Below are positions 8,565-14,924 of a DNA stretch of 14,924 nt, piece after piece. Source of the DNA: Candidatus Rifleibacteriota bacterium (GTDB lineage Bacteria > Riflebacteria > Ozemobacteria > Ozemobacterales > Ozemobacteraceae); the NCBI GenBank assembly GCA_029564115.1, contig JAKQQP010000467.1:1-14924 (forward strand), read 5' to 3'. The position numbers and the translations under genes are program-made. Within the stretch, counting starts at the first letter, position 1. Each line of letters opens with the position of its first letter. The notes under the pieces were generated by a model, which was not told where the DNA came from, did not search any database, and was given only the letters and a program-made list of their open reading frames with translations.

Positions 8565-8969
8565 ATGATCCGCAAGACCCTGCTTTCTATAATGTTCATA
8601 CTGCTGCCACTGTTTCTCTCAGGAGCCACAACCAGCTCTGATCTGCTTCTCAACGGCAACGAAATAGACCTGCTGGTCGGTGCACCGACCGGAATCGTCG
8701 AACCTCTCGACTCGCGAAGAACGCGCCTCGAAGAAGAAAAGCAGTATGACTACTCAACACTGCTCGAAGAAGATTTTCTCTCTGACGCCAGATTCGAAGA
8801 CCTTGGCTGGAACGACGCCGAAGAGCAACCTGCCGATGACGATCTTACCGAAGCTCAGTTTCTCGATCTGATATCTGAAACTGATGATTTTGAAGAAAGC
8901 GAATTGAAAAAGGGTACAAAAACTGAGTCAAATTCTACCGTTTCCGTTGAAACGGAATTTAAGCTGTGA
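8565..8969 (+). CDS. Small acidic exported protein of unknown function
   Basis: A 134-aa protein with a probable Sec signal peptide (MIRKTLLSIMFILLPLFLSGA, cleavage near residue 21). The mature part is strongly acidic and low in complexity, rich in Asp/Glu with short aromatic/leucine spots such as DYSTLLEEDFLSDARFEDL, and ends in a Thr/Ser/Lys tail. It is probably disordered. No family is recognised. I chose the ATG at 8565 because the signal peptide begins there; the frame also has ATGs at 8514 and 8523, which would add a polar N-terminus. No good ribosome binding site precedes any of these. It is transcribed divergently from the exporter operon and ends 35 nt before the HAMP protein, so the two probably form a pair. 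Confidence 0.68.
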   Translation: MIRKTLLSIMFILLPLFLSGATTSSDLLLNGNEIDLLVGAPTGIVEPLDSRRTRLEEEKQYDYSTLLEEDFLSDARFEDLGWNDAEEQPADDDLTEAQFLDLISETDDFEESELKKGTKTESNSTVSVETEFKL

Positions 8970-9004
8970 TAATCTAAAAAAAAGTATTTCAGGAGGGTGA
9001 CTGC

Positions 9005-9634
9005 ATGTCCCAGATCCGGCGCCGGAAACAGTATTTCATTAAACCCGGCTTTCAGAGCAGGCTGACAGCAATTTTTATTCTGATAGTAATTATTGTTGCC
9101 AATATCGTTGGCGCGCTTGTTTACGGCTTTTCAGTAGAAAAGCTCGAAAGCAACCTGGTCGAGGAGGCAAAACTTCCTGTTGATAGCAAACAGCTGGGGC
9201 AGGCGCTATTACCGGGGGTAATAATCGCCGAACTGATAAGCATTTTCGTTGTGGCGTTCATATGTATCTTCGTGACGCATACGATAGCCGGGCCAGTATA
9301 TAGAATGGAAAAAGTGGTTCGCAACATCGGCGAAGGCGATCTCACCCACTTCATCAAGTTGCGACCCAAAGACGAACTCAAAGATCTGGCCGACGCAATG
9401 AACGAAATGACCATGGGCTTGCGCAATAAGGTAATCAGCTTCAAAGAAAACGTTGCTCAGATTCGTGACGGAATCAGCACTGCCAAATCGACCGGTAACG
9501 TCAGCAGGCTCGATGAAGTTCTCAAATCTGTCGACACCATGGAAGAAGCTCTGCTCTCGTTCACCCTCGAAAAAGAGCGCCGCGAACGCAAACAGCAGAA
9601 CGAAGAAGAAACGACAGAGACAGCAGAAGCCTGA
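9005..9634 (+). CDS. Two-TM HAMP-domain membrane protein without an output domain
   Basis: A 209-aa inner-membrane protein. A basic N-terminus leads into TM1 (about 20-42), a short periplasmic loop of roughly 28 residues, TM2 (about 71-93) and a HAMP domain (about 94-147) with the common IAGPVYRMEK entry, GEGDL centre and KDEL...MNEM second helix. A predicted helical or coiled tail and a Glu-rich C-terminus follow. There is no kinase, cyclase or methyl-accepting signalling domain, and the periplasmic loop is too short for a usual ligand-binding domain. Such stand-alone HAMP proteins may pass signals to partners or act as scaffolds; the partner is unknown. The start is fixed by AGGAGG at 8991-8996, 8 nt before the ATG. 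The gene ends at a strong terminator. Confidence 0.88.
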   Translation: MSQIRRRKQYFIKPGFQSRLTAIFILIVIIVANIVGALVYGFSVEKLESNLVEEAKLPVDSKQLGQALLPGVIIAELISIFVVAFICIFVTHTIAGPVYRMEKVVRNIGEGDLTHFIKLRPKDELKDLADAMNEMTMGLRNKVISFKENVAQIRDGISTAKSTGNVSRLDEVLKSVDTMEEALLSFTLEKERRERKQQNEEETTETAEA

Positions 9635-9657
9635 TTAAAAAGAATTTTTCGGAAACA

Positions 9658-9693
9658 AAAAACGGGCCGGCAAGATTGCGCCGGTCCGTTTTT
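9658..9693. terminator. Bidirectional Rho-independent terminator
   Basis: A 14-bp stem (AAAAACGGGCCGGC pairing with GCCGGTCCGTTTTT, one G-T pair) and an 8-nt loop are flanked by T-rich runs on both strands. It lies between the convergent HAMP gene (plus) and deacetylase gene (minus) and can end both transcripts. Confidence 0.9.
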
Positions 9694-9716
9694 GTTTTAC
9701 CAGGCCGCTCAACTGA

Positions 9717-10517
9717 TCAGCGCCAGCCACTCGCTTTACCTATTACCGTCACAGCATTATCACGCGAAGTCACTGGAATACGTTTGACCGCGAAAGGATT
9801 GGCGCCCGGTTCATTATAGCCTGCGGCACTGGTGAAATGAATTTTAAAGCCATTTCTACGGGCAATGCCGGTAAATTCATGGTTGTATTTGCCGTAGGGC
9901 CAGGCCATGGCATCAGGGCGACGACCAATGATGCTTTCAAGCCTTGCAGAAGACATGCGCAGGTCACGATTCAGGAGCTCCAGCATCGGGTTGTCGTCGC
10001 CAGAGCCAAATGCTTCGTAGATCCGGGTCGATTCAATATGCAGATCGTGAGTGTGTGAACCAAAATCAAAAAAAACCGAATCAACCATTTCTTTGATCTG
10101 GACTTCGCTCAAATACCTGGCAAACTGGGGTTTGCGACCGATGCGTGCCGTTACCACAAAAACCGTCATGGGAACCTTGTATTTTACCGCTACAGGCAAG
10201 GCAAATCTGAAAAGACTTTCATACCCGTCATCGAAAGTTATCAGAAGAGGCTTGACAATTCCGGTGAGAGCGCCAGCCAGAAAAAGCTTCGCCTGTGCCA
10301 GGGTCAGTGGCGTAAACCCGGCGTTTTTCAGAGCGACAATTTGCGCCTCAAACTGTTCCGGGGTGCAAGAGACTTCGGACTGAACGTTCTTCTGAATGTG
10401 GTGGTAAACCAGCACCGGGAGAATGCTTCCCTGCGAAGCTTCTATTCCTGAAGACAAAAGAACGGCGAACACCAGAACAATTGCTGCTGCAAGCAGCCTT
10501 AGCGCATTATGAATCAA
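9717..10517 (-). CDS. Polysaccharide deacetylase (NodB/CE4), PgaB-like
   Basis: A 266-aa exported metal-dependent de-N-acetylase acting on envelope or exopolysaccharide N-acetyl sugars. After a hydrophobic signal (about 1-27, ending IEA) come LVYHHI (36-41), the catalytic/metal motif TFDDG (D96, D97), the metal-binding HTHDLH (H155 and H160, five residues apart as in PgaB/IcaB-type enzymes) and the motif AWPYGKYN (205-212). These resemble the poly-GlcNAc deacetylase subgroup, but no pga/ica synthase is nearby, so the substrate is inferred only. The start is a TTG at 10517 with GGAGGT (10525-10530) 7 nt upstream; the nearby ATG at 10507 is out of frame. The ribosome binding site directly follows the metK terminator, which leaves no room for a promoter between them. 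Confidence 0.9.
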   Translation of the reverse strand: MIHNALRLLAAAIVLVFAVLLSSGIEASQGSILPVLVYHHIQKNVQSEVSCTPEQFEAQIVALKNAGFTPLTLAQAKLFLAGALTGIVKPLLITFDDGYESLFRFALPVAVKYKVPMTVFVVTARIGRKPQFARYLSEVQIKEMVDSVFFDFGSHTHDLHIESTRIYEAFGSGDDNPMLELLNRDLRMSSARLESIIGRRPDAMAWPYGKYNHEFTGIARRNGFKIHFTSAAGYNEPGANPFAVKRIPVTSRDNAVTVIGKASGWR

Positions 10518-10532
10518 AACCTTTACCTCCGC

Positions 10533-10566
10533 GAAAAAGAAAACCGCCCGGCAATAACCGGGCGGT
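10533..10566 (-). terminator. Rho-independent terminator after metK
   Basis: A perfect 9-bp stem (ACCGCCCGG / CCGGGCGGT) with loop CAATAA (TTATTG on the minus strand) is followed on the minus strand by TTTCTTTTTC. It lies about 25 nt after the metK stop and ends only 2-3 nt before the ribosome binding site of the deacetylase gene. Confidence 0.85.
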
Positions 10567-10589
10567 GGGCAATTCAGAAAAAATTCAGA

Positions 10590-11771
10590 TCAAAGCCCGG
10601 CGATTTTCTTGATTTCAGCGACCTTGTCGAGCTTTTCCCAGGGGAGATCGATATCGCCACGGCCAAAATGCCCGTAAGCGGCAGTCTGGCGGTAAATCGG
10701 GCGGCGCAGGCCAAGATTCTTGATGATTGCACCCGGTCTGAGATCGAATACTTTACCGATGATTTCTTCAATTTTTTCGGGAGCGAGTTTGCCGGTACCA
10801 AAGGTGTTTACGTGCACAGAAAGAGGCTTGGCAACACCGATAGCATAGGCAATCTGAAGTTCGACACGTTCAGCAAGGCCAGAAGCAACGATGTTTTTAG
10901 CAATATAACGGCCCATATAAGCACCGGATCTATCGACCTTCGTCGGATCTTTGCCAGAGAAAGCACCGCCGCCGTGAGCAGCCATGCCGCCGTAGGTATC
11001 GACGATGATTTTGCGACCGGTAAGACCTGAGTCACCCTGTGGTCCACCGACGACGAAGCGACCAGTGGGATTAACGAAAAATTTGGTTTTAGCGTCAATC
11101 AGGTTGGCCGGGATAACTTTTTTGATGACCTTTTCGATCATGTCTTCAGTAATCTGCTCATGAGAAACGGAAGGATCGTGCTGAGTCGAAAGCACTACTG
11201 CATCAACACGGGCAACTTTACCGTCGCGATATTCGATTGTAACCTGGCCTTTGCCATCTGGTCTGAGATAGTCGACAACTTTCTGTTTGCGTATTTCAGC
11301 CAGCTTGCGGCACATATTGTGAGCATAATAAATAGGAGCGGGCATATAATCGGGGGTTTCGTTGCAGGCGAAGCCAACCATCATACCCTGGTCACCGGCC
11401 CCAACGTTCAGGTCTTCGTCCGAGTCTGTGCCGTCCTGGGCATGGTTAACGCCCTGAGCGATATCAGGAGACTGTTCATCGAGTGCAACGAGAACGCCGC
11501 AGCTTTTGCCATCGATACCATAATCAGCATTGGTATAACCGATGTCGCAAAGAACTTTGCGGGCAATCGCCTGCACGTCAACGTAAGTTTTTGTAGTAAT
11601 TTCACCCATAATCAGGGCAAGACCGGTTGTAACGGCTGTTTCACAGGCAACACGGCCCTTGGGGTCATTAGTCAAAATTGCATCTAGTACTGCATCGGAA
11701 ATCTGGTCGGCAACCTTGTCGGGATGCCCTTCTGACACTGATTCAGAGGTAAAAAAGAAATTTTTGTTCAT
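10590..11771 (-). CDS. metK: S-adenosylmethionine synthetase (methionine adenosyltransferase)
   Basis: A 393-aa cytosolic enzyme that makes S-adenosylmethionine from methionine and ATP, the main methyl donor of the cell. Characteristic motifs are all present: GHPDK (15-19) with the ATP-binding His, GAGDQG (124-129), and the glycine-rich [16 protein letters not shown] near residue 270. Length is typical of bacterial MetK. The frame is open 32 codons upstream, but the ATG at 11771 is the right start: GGAGGG (11776-11781) is 4 nt before it and the protein begins [19 protein letters not shown] like its family. It has its own sigma70-type promoter and terminator, so it is a single-gene unit. Nothing in its short leader resembles a SAM-sensing riboswitch. 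Confidence 0.97.
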   Translation of the reverse strand: MNKNFFFTSESVSEGHPDKVADQISDAVLDAILTNDPKGRVACETAVTTGLALIMGEITTKTYVDVQAIARKVLCDIGYTNADYGIDGKSCGVLVALDEQSPDIAQGVNHAQDGTDSDEDLNVGAGDQGMMVGFACNETPDYMPAPIYYAHNMCRKLAEIRKQKVVDYLRPDGKGQVTIEYRDGKVARVDAVVLSTQHDPSVSHEQITEDMIEKVIKKVIPANLIDAKTKFFVNPTGRFVVGGPQGDSGLTGRKIIVDTYGGMAAHGGGAFSGKDPTKVDRSGAYMGRYIAKNIVASGLAERVELQIAYAIGVAKPLSVHVNTFGTGKLAPEKIEEIIGKVFDLRPGAIIKNLGLRRPIYRQTAAYGHFGRGDIDLPWEKLDKVAEIKKIAGL

Positions 11772-11805
11772 CGAGCCCTCCGTAAGCCTTTCAATAAGTG
11801 GCGTG

Positions 11806-11834
11806 ATTATAACAGTGCCTCCCGGCTGCGTCAA
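11806..11834 (-). promoter_or_regulatory. Strong sigma70-type promoter of metK
   Basis: On the minus strand TTGACG (-35, 11829-11834) and a perfect TATAAT (-10, 11806-11811) are separated by exactly 17 bp. The expected start site lies about 28 nt before the metK ATG, which leaves a leader of little more than the ribosome binding site. Confidence 0.88.
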
Positions 11835-11870
11835 GCAATAACAGAAGAATTTAGCCAAGGCCGACAATAC

Positions 11871-11913
11871 AGAAAAAAACAGACCGCCCGGCCACCGAAA
11901 TGGTCGGGCGGTC
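11871..11913 (-). terminator. Rho-independent terminator after the 47-aa gene
   Basis: A 13-bp stem (11882-11894 with 11901-11913, one wobble pair) and a 6-nt loop are followed on the minus strand by GTTTTTTTCT. It ends the transcript of the small membrane-protein gene before the metK promoter. Confidence 0.88.
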
Positions 11914-11938
11914 CATTCTCCCGGGACGATTCTGCCTG

Positions 11939-12082
11939 CTATCGGTCGACAGAGACAGACGACTGCATCGTGGCGGTTGAAGAATAGAGAACACCTGTAA
12001 CTTTCTTATAAGCGAAACCGTAACTTACAACGAAGCCGATAACGCTGGTAATCAAGATCAGGATCAGAGCTATGACCCTCAT
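11939..12082 (-). CDS. Small single-TM membrane protein, 47 aa
   Basis: A short gene that simple length cut-offs would miss. The ATG at 12082 is preceded by a near-ideal AGGAGGT (12090-12096) at 7 nt, and a strong terminator follows about 25 nt after the TAG stop. These flanking signals are the main reason to believe it is real. The product begins [19 protein letters not shown], a single hydrophobic helix (about 3-24), followed by a short tail with KK at 26-27 and a Ser/Thr-rich C-terminus ending SVSVDR. The Lys pair directly after the helix suggests an N-out/C-in orientation, or an uncleaved signal anchor. No family is recognised and no promoter is clearly visible upstream. Confidence 0.72.
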   Translation of the reverse strand: MRVIALILILITSVIGFVVSYGFAYKKVTGVLYSSTATMQSSVSVDR

Positions 12083-12530
12083 GGTTCCCACCTCCTGTCA
12101 CAGTCACCTGCCATATCGGCAGCTTTTTGAGTTTGATGAACCAAAAATAAGTTTTGAGCCACAGATGAACTTGAAGTTTTAGAACGAGCCACGGATGAAC
12201 GCGGATAAACTCGGATTGAGAGGGAAAAGAGAAGAAGATGTTAAAAATTAGAACGAGCCACGGATGAACGCGGATAAACTCGGATTGTAAGGGAAAAAGA
12301 AGAAGATGTTAAAAATTAGAACGAGCCACGGATGAACGCGGATAGCAAAGAGAGGTAACAGACGGGTTTACGGAAAAATCGGAAAAGAGCAGTTTAAACG
12401 GTGATAATTTTAGCAACAGGAAATTTGTATTATGATATACTGCCTTATTGGTTAATGGGCTATTGAGACAGGAATCTGACCGGCTTTTCGAGTAACGTCG
12501 GTGCCGGTAAATTTTGATCTGGGTACGGGT
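12083..12530. other. Noncoding interval with repeats
   Basis: About 450 nt between the divergent 47-aa gene and the DUF445 gene without a convincing coding sequence. It contains the leader and ribosome binding site of the 47-aa gene, a small CTGCC/GGCAG hairpin (12108-12122), the tandem repeat array, and an A/T-rich segment with a TATGATATACT sequence (12431-12441). The last could hold a -10 box for the DUF445 gene, but no good -35 box goes with it. Confidence 0.6.
12156..12344. repeat. Tandem direct repeats, about 68-69 bp units
   Basis: Unit 1 (12181-12249, 69 bp) and unit 2 (12250-12317, 68 bp) are nearly identical. A partial third copy (12318-12344) breaks off after GCGGATA, and a degenerate copy of the core (GAGCCACAGATGAAC) lies just upstream at 12156-12170. 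Each unit starts AGAACGAGCCACGGATGAAC. Inside it is a 10-bp sub-repeat, CGGAT at 12192, 12202 and 12212, with the form CGGATRAACK. The rest of the unit is A/G-rich. Confidence 0.93.
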
Positions 12531-13196
12531 ATGAATACAGAACAGCTGTTCACAAACGACATGCTTCTAAGCTTATTGCTTTCGGCCTTTATGGGTGGCC
12601 TGATCGGTTGGGTGACCAACTGGCTGGCGATAAAAGCGCTGTTTCACCCTAGACAGCCTTACAAATTCATGTTTTTTGAATTTCAGGGGCTTTTGCCAAA
12701 GCGGCAGAAAGAACTGGCGAACAATCTCGGTAAAATCGTCGAAGGCGAGTTGATCAGTGTCGAAGAACTGATCAAACGTGTTGAACCCGCTGACGTAGAG
12801 CCAATTGTAGAAGAAATGATGCGAAAAAACCGTGTTGCCATTGAACAGCAGATCAAAGATTACATAGCTTCATTTGCCAAAAAAATTCCTTTTTTCAATC
12901 TCAGCGCCGACACCCTGGTAAAATCTGTCATGGACCGCATCGAAAAAGAGCTTTGCTCGGTATTGAAGCGTCAAATACCTTTGATGCTCGATCATGCTGC
13001 CGAGAAAGCCTCAGAAAAAATTTCTGTACAGGAAATCGTTATCGAGAAGGTCTGCGGCATGGATCTCCTTAAACTCGAGAATCTCTTCAACAGAATCGCT
13101 GACCGTGAAATGGCGATGATCATAAGGTTGGGCGGGGTACTCGGAGTCATCGTAGGTATATGCCAGTGGGCCATGCAGCACTTTTTGTTGAGCTGA
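12531..13196 (+). CDS. DUF445 family membrane protein
   Basis: A 221-aa inner-membrane protein of unknown function. The family signature sits at the N-terminus: TM1 (about 11-30) contains GGLIGWVTNWLAIKALFHP, followed by a conserved segment with FQGLLPKRQKELA. A long predicted helical region (about 55-190) follows, and a C-terminal TM (about 198-217) closes the protein, which suggests a helical domain held between two membrane anchors. Length fits the short DUF445 form. The start is uncertain: ATG at 12531 is used here, while GTG at 12501 in the same frame would add 10 residues. Neither has a strong ribosome binding site. It is followed by pyruvate kinase on the same strand after a 116-nt gap with its own promoter-like element. 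Confidence 0.87.
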   Translation: MNTEQLFTNDMLLSLLLSAFMGGLIGWVTNWLAIKALFHPRQPYKFMFFEFQGLLPKRQKELANNLGKIVEGELISVEELIKRVEPADVEPIVEEMMRKNRVAIEQQIKDYIASFAKKIPFFNLSADTLVKSVMDRIEKELCSVLKRQIPLMLDHAAEKASEKISVQEIVIEKVCGMDLLKLENLFNRIADREMAMIIRLGGVLGVIVGICQWAMQHFLLS

Positions 13197-13228
13197 AGCA
13201 CTAACTGCCCTGTTTTTGCACAGAAGTC

Positions 13229-13243
13229 TGGCATGTTTTTTGC
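13229..13243 (+). promoter_or_regulatory. Candidate sigma54 (-24/-12) promoter upstream of pyk
   Basis: TGGCATG-TTTT-TTGC matches the sigma54 consensus TGGCAYG-N4-TTGC, with GG and GC elements at the required 12-bp spacing. It lies in the intergenic gap on the coding strand and would place the start site near 13255, about 58 nt before the pyk ATG. No sigma70-like pair is clear in the same gap. No upstream activator site or sigma54 activator gene is seen in the window, so this remains a candidate. Confidence 0.5.
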
Positions 13244-13312
13244 GTAGACAAGCAATCACAGCATTCAGATGAGCAGTTTTCGAGCAACGAAAGGAAGCAG
13301 CAACAGACACTT

Positions 13313-14911
13313 ATGAGAAAAACAAAAATACTGGTTACACTTGGCCCTTCTGCCGAAAGCGAAGAAGTTTTACGTGAACTGATAATGGCCGGCATGAATG
13401 TGGCACGGCTTAATTTTTCACACGGAGATTACGAAGAGCACGGTGGTCGCATATCCACAGTAAAAAAACTGCGCGAAGAAATGAGCAAACCCGTAGCACT
13501 GATGCTCGACACCAAAGGCCCTGAAATCAGAACCGGCATTGTTGAAGGAGACCGAATTCAACTCGAAGCCGGGAAAAACATCACTCTGACGACCCGCGAA
13601 GTCACCGGCACCCCGGAGCTTCTGGGAATTTCTTTCGACCGACTGCCCTCGATGCTTGAATCCGGTTCTACGGTTCTGCTCGACGATGGCTTGATTCAGC
13701 TCATTGTCGAAAATATTCCCGATGACAAAACCATCTGCTGCAAAATTCTCAACAGCGGCAGCATCAAATCCAGACGGGGAGTCAATGTTCCCAGGCTTCA
13801 CCTGAACATGACCAACCCCACGCCCAAAGATCGTGATGACATAATTTTTGCCGCCCGCAATGATTTCGATTACATCGCCGTTTCGTTCACCGAATCTGAA
13901 GATACGATCAGGCGGGTAAAGGCCATTCTCGACGTTGAAGGTCGCTCAGACATCAGAGTAATTGCAAAAATTGAGAACCACGCCGGTCTCAACAATTTCA
14001 ACGACATTCTCGAAGTTGCCGACGGCATAATGGTGGCCCGTGGCGACCTGGGTGTAGAGTTGCTTCCTGAAGAAGTACCGATTGTTCAAAAGGAAATCAT
14101 CAGAAGATGCTATATGGCTGGCAAACCTGTAATAACCGCAACTCAAATGCTGCACACCATGATCGAGGCTCCGCGACCGACCAGAGCAGAGGTCTCTGAC
14201 GTAGCCAACGCTATCTACGACTTCACCTCGGCAGTGATGCTTTCGGGTGAGACATCGATCGGCAAATATCCGGTCGAGTGCGTAAAACTCATGGACAGAG
14301 TCGCCCGTAACACTGAAGACGCTATAGATTACAAAAGAATATACAATGCCTACGCCAGCAACGAAGACTTTTCGGATCGCACCAGCGCCGTTACCAACGC
14401 TGCCATAGCCACTGCATACAGCCTGTCGGCAACAGCGATAATTACCGTTACAGAATCCGGCAGAACTGCTCAGGCTCTCTCAAGGCTTAGACCCAGCATT
14501 CCTATCATTGCTGTCGTTTCGAATGAGCGGCTTTTTAACCAGTTAAGCATAAATTGGGGCATCACTCCGGTCATGGGCACCCGTTTTCAGACGATCGAAG
14601 AGCTCTACCGGGAATCAGTCAGGCTCAGCCTTGAGACGGGTATGATCAAGGAAGGTGACACCATCATTCTGGTTGCCGGGATTCCTGTCGGCAGAAGCGG
14701 TGGAACCAACATGATCAAAGTTGAAACTGTCGGTCATGCAGGGCATTGCCCCAAGCGCCGCAAAGAAGACGGCACCTCGGAAGCGCTGCGTTTTACTCTT
14801 GGCCAGGAAAAAACAACTCACAATCGCCTGAACCACCAGCTCAAACCCGGCGGCGGCACTCCCCTCGACCTTCTCGCCAGGCCGGTTGCCCAATCGCCCC
14901 GGCGCAGCTGA
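13313..14911 (+). CDS. pyk: Pyruvate kinase with a C-terminal extension
   Basis: Catalyses the last step of glycolysis, phosphoenolpyruvate plus ADP to pyruvate plus ATP, in the cytosol. The chain is 532 aa. Catalytic elements are intact: R32, N34 and S36 in NVARLNFSHG, DTKGPEIRTG (66-75), the active-site lysine K219 in AKIEN with E221 as metal ligand, ARGDLGVE with D245, and the signature region with RPTRAEVSDVANA and MLSGET. The core ends at NMIKVETV (about residue 473), the usual length of bacterial enzymes. A 59-residue tail follows that does not look like the PEP-utiliser domain found in some Bacillus enzymes; it is basic and rich in Gly, Pro and Arg. The ATG at 13313 is the family start; the only purine-rich site, AGGAAG, is about 15 nt upstream and so poorly placed. 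The stop lies 13 nt before the window end. Confidence 0.95.
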   Translation: MRKTKILVTLGPSAESEEVLRELIMAGMNVARLNFSHGDYEEHGGRISTVKKLREEMSKPVALMLDTKGPEIRTGIVEGDRIQLEAGKNITLTTREVTGTPELLGISFDRLPSMLESGSTVLLDDGLIQLIVENIPDDKTICCKILNSGSIKSRRGVNVPRLHLNMTNPTPKDRDDIIFAARNDFDYIAVSFTESEDTIRRVKAILDVEGRSDIRVIAKIENHAGLNNFNDILEVADGIMVARGDLGVELLPEEVPIVQKEIIRRCYMAGKPVITATQMLHTMIEAPRPTRAEVSDVANAIYDFTSAVMLSGETSIGKYPVECVKLMDRVARNTEDAIDYKRIYNAYASNEDFSDRTSAVTNAAIATAYSLSATAIITVTESGRTAQALSRLRPSIPIIAVVSNERLFNQLSINWGITPVMGTRFQTIEELYRESVRLSLETGMIKEGDTIILVAGIPVGRSGGTNMIKVETVGHAGHCPKRRKEDGTSEALRFTLGQEKTTHNRLNHQLKPGGGTPLDLLARPVAQSPRRS

Positions 14912-14924
14912 TCAGATTTCACTC

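Noticed and set aside
8938..8955. Inverted repeat CCGTTTC-CGTT-GAAACGG at the end of the acidic protein gene
   Set aside because: A 7-bp stem inside coding sequence with no T-run after it; not a terminator, and too short to claim as a regulatory site.
11772..11805. SAM riboswitch before metK
   Set aside because: The promoter leaves a leader of only about 28 nt, too short for any known SAM riboswitch class together with a ribosome binding site.
12108..12130. CTGCC/GGCAG hairpin followed by CTTTTTG on the plus strand, terminator-like
   Set aside because: The stem is only 5 bp and no plus-strand gene ends upstream of it; it lies in the leader of the minus-strand 47-aa gene.
12156..12344. Repeats considered as a CRISPR array
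   Set aside because: Whole units, including the part between cores, are nearly identical, so there are no unique spacers; this is a plain tandem repeat.

Overview
The window holds chromosomal DNA from a Gram-negative (diderm) bacterium. It encodes a TolC-type outer-membrane channel, periplasmic adaptor lipoproteins with lipoboxes, and a MacB-type ABC permease alongside core housekeeping genes (metK, pyk, a tRNA-Leu). Nothing visible fixes the phylum. Shine-Dalgarno sites of the GGAGG type and sigma70-like promoters with 17-bp spacers are easy to find, and base composition looks balanced throughout, with no obvious foreign island.

Layout. A tRNA-Leu(CAG) on the minus strand, with its own promoter, opens the window (15-98). 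Six minus-strand genes follow, transcribed from 8430 down to 243. In transcription order they are a leaderless protein of unknown function, a TolC-like outer-membrane efflux protein, an adaptor lipoprotein, a very long adaptor lipoprotein that appears to be two adaptors fused in tandem, a MacB/LolD-type ATPase and a MacB/FtsX-type permease. Every junction overlaps by 4-14 nt, so this is one tightly coupled operon for a tripartite export machine from inner to outer membrane. Its cargo is not evident. Divergent from it, on the plus strand, lie a small acidic exported protein and a two-TM HAMP protein, ending at a bidirectional terminator (9658-9693).

Next, again on the minus strand, are a small single-TM protein of 47 residues (11939-12082) with its own terminator, metK with a strong sigma70 promoter and a terminator, and a PgaB-like polysaccharide deacetylase that starts at TTG immediately after the metK terminator. 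A noncoding stretch follows with about 68-bp tandem repeats built on a 10-bp sub-period (12156-12344). The right end is plus-strand: a DUF445 membrane protein and pyruvate kinase. The latter has a sigma54-like -24/-12 element upstream and an unusual 59-residue C-terminal tail.

The most notable system is the exporter operon. It encodes three adaptor modules in two lipoproteins, one of them a natural tandem fusion, for a single ATPase/permease pair.
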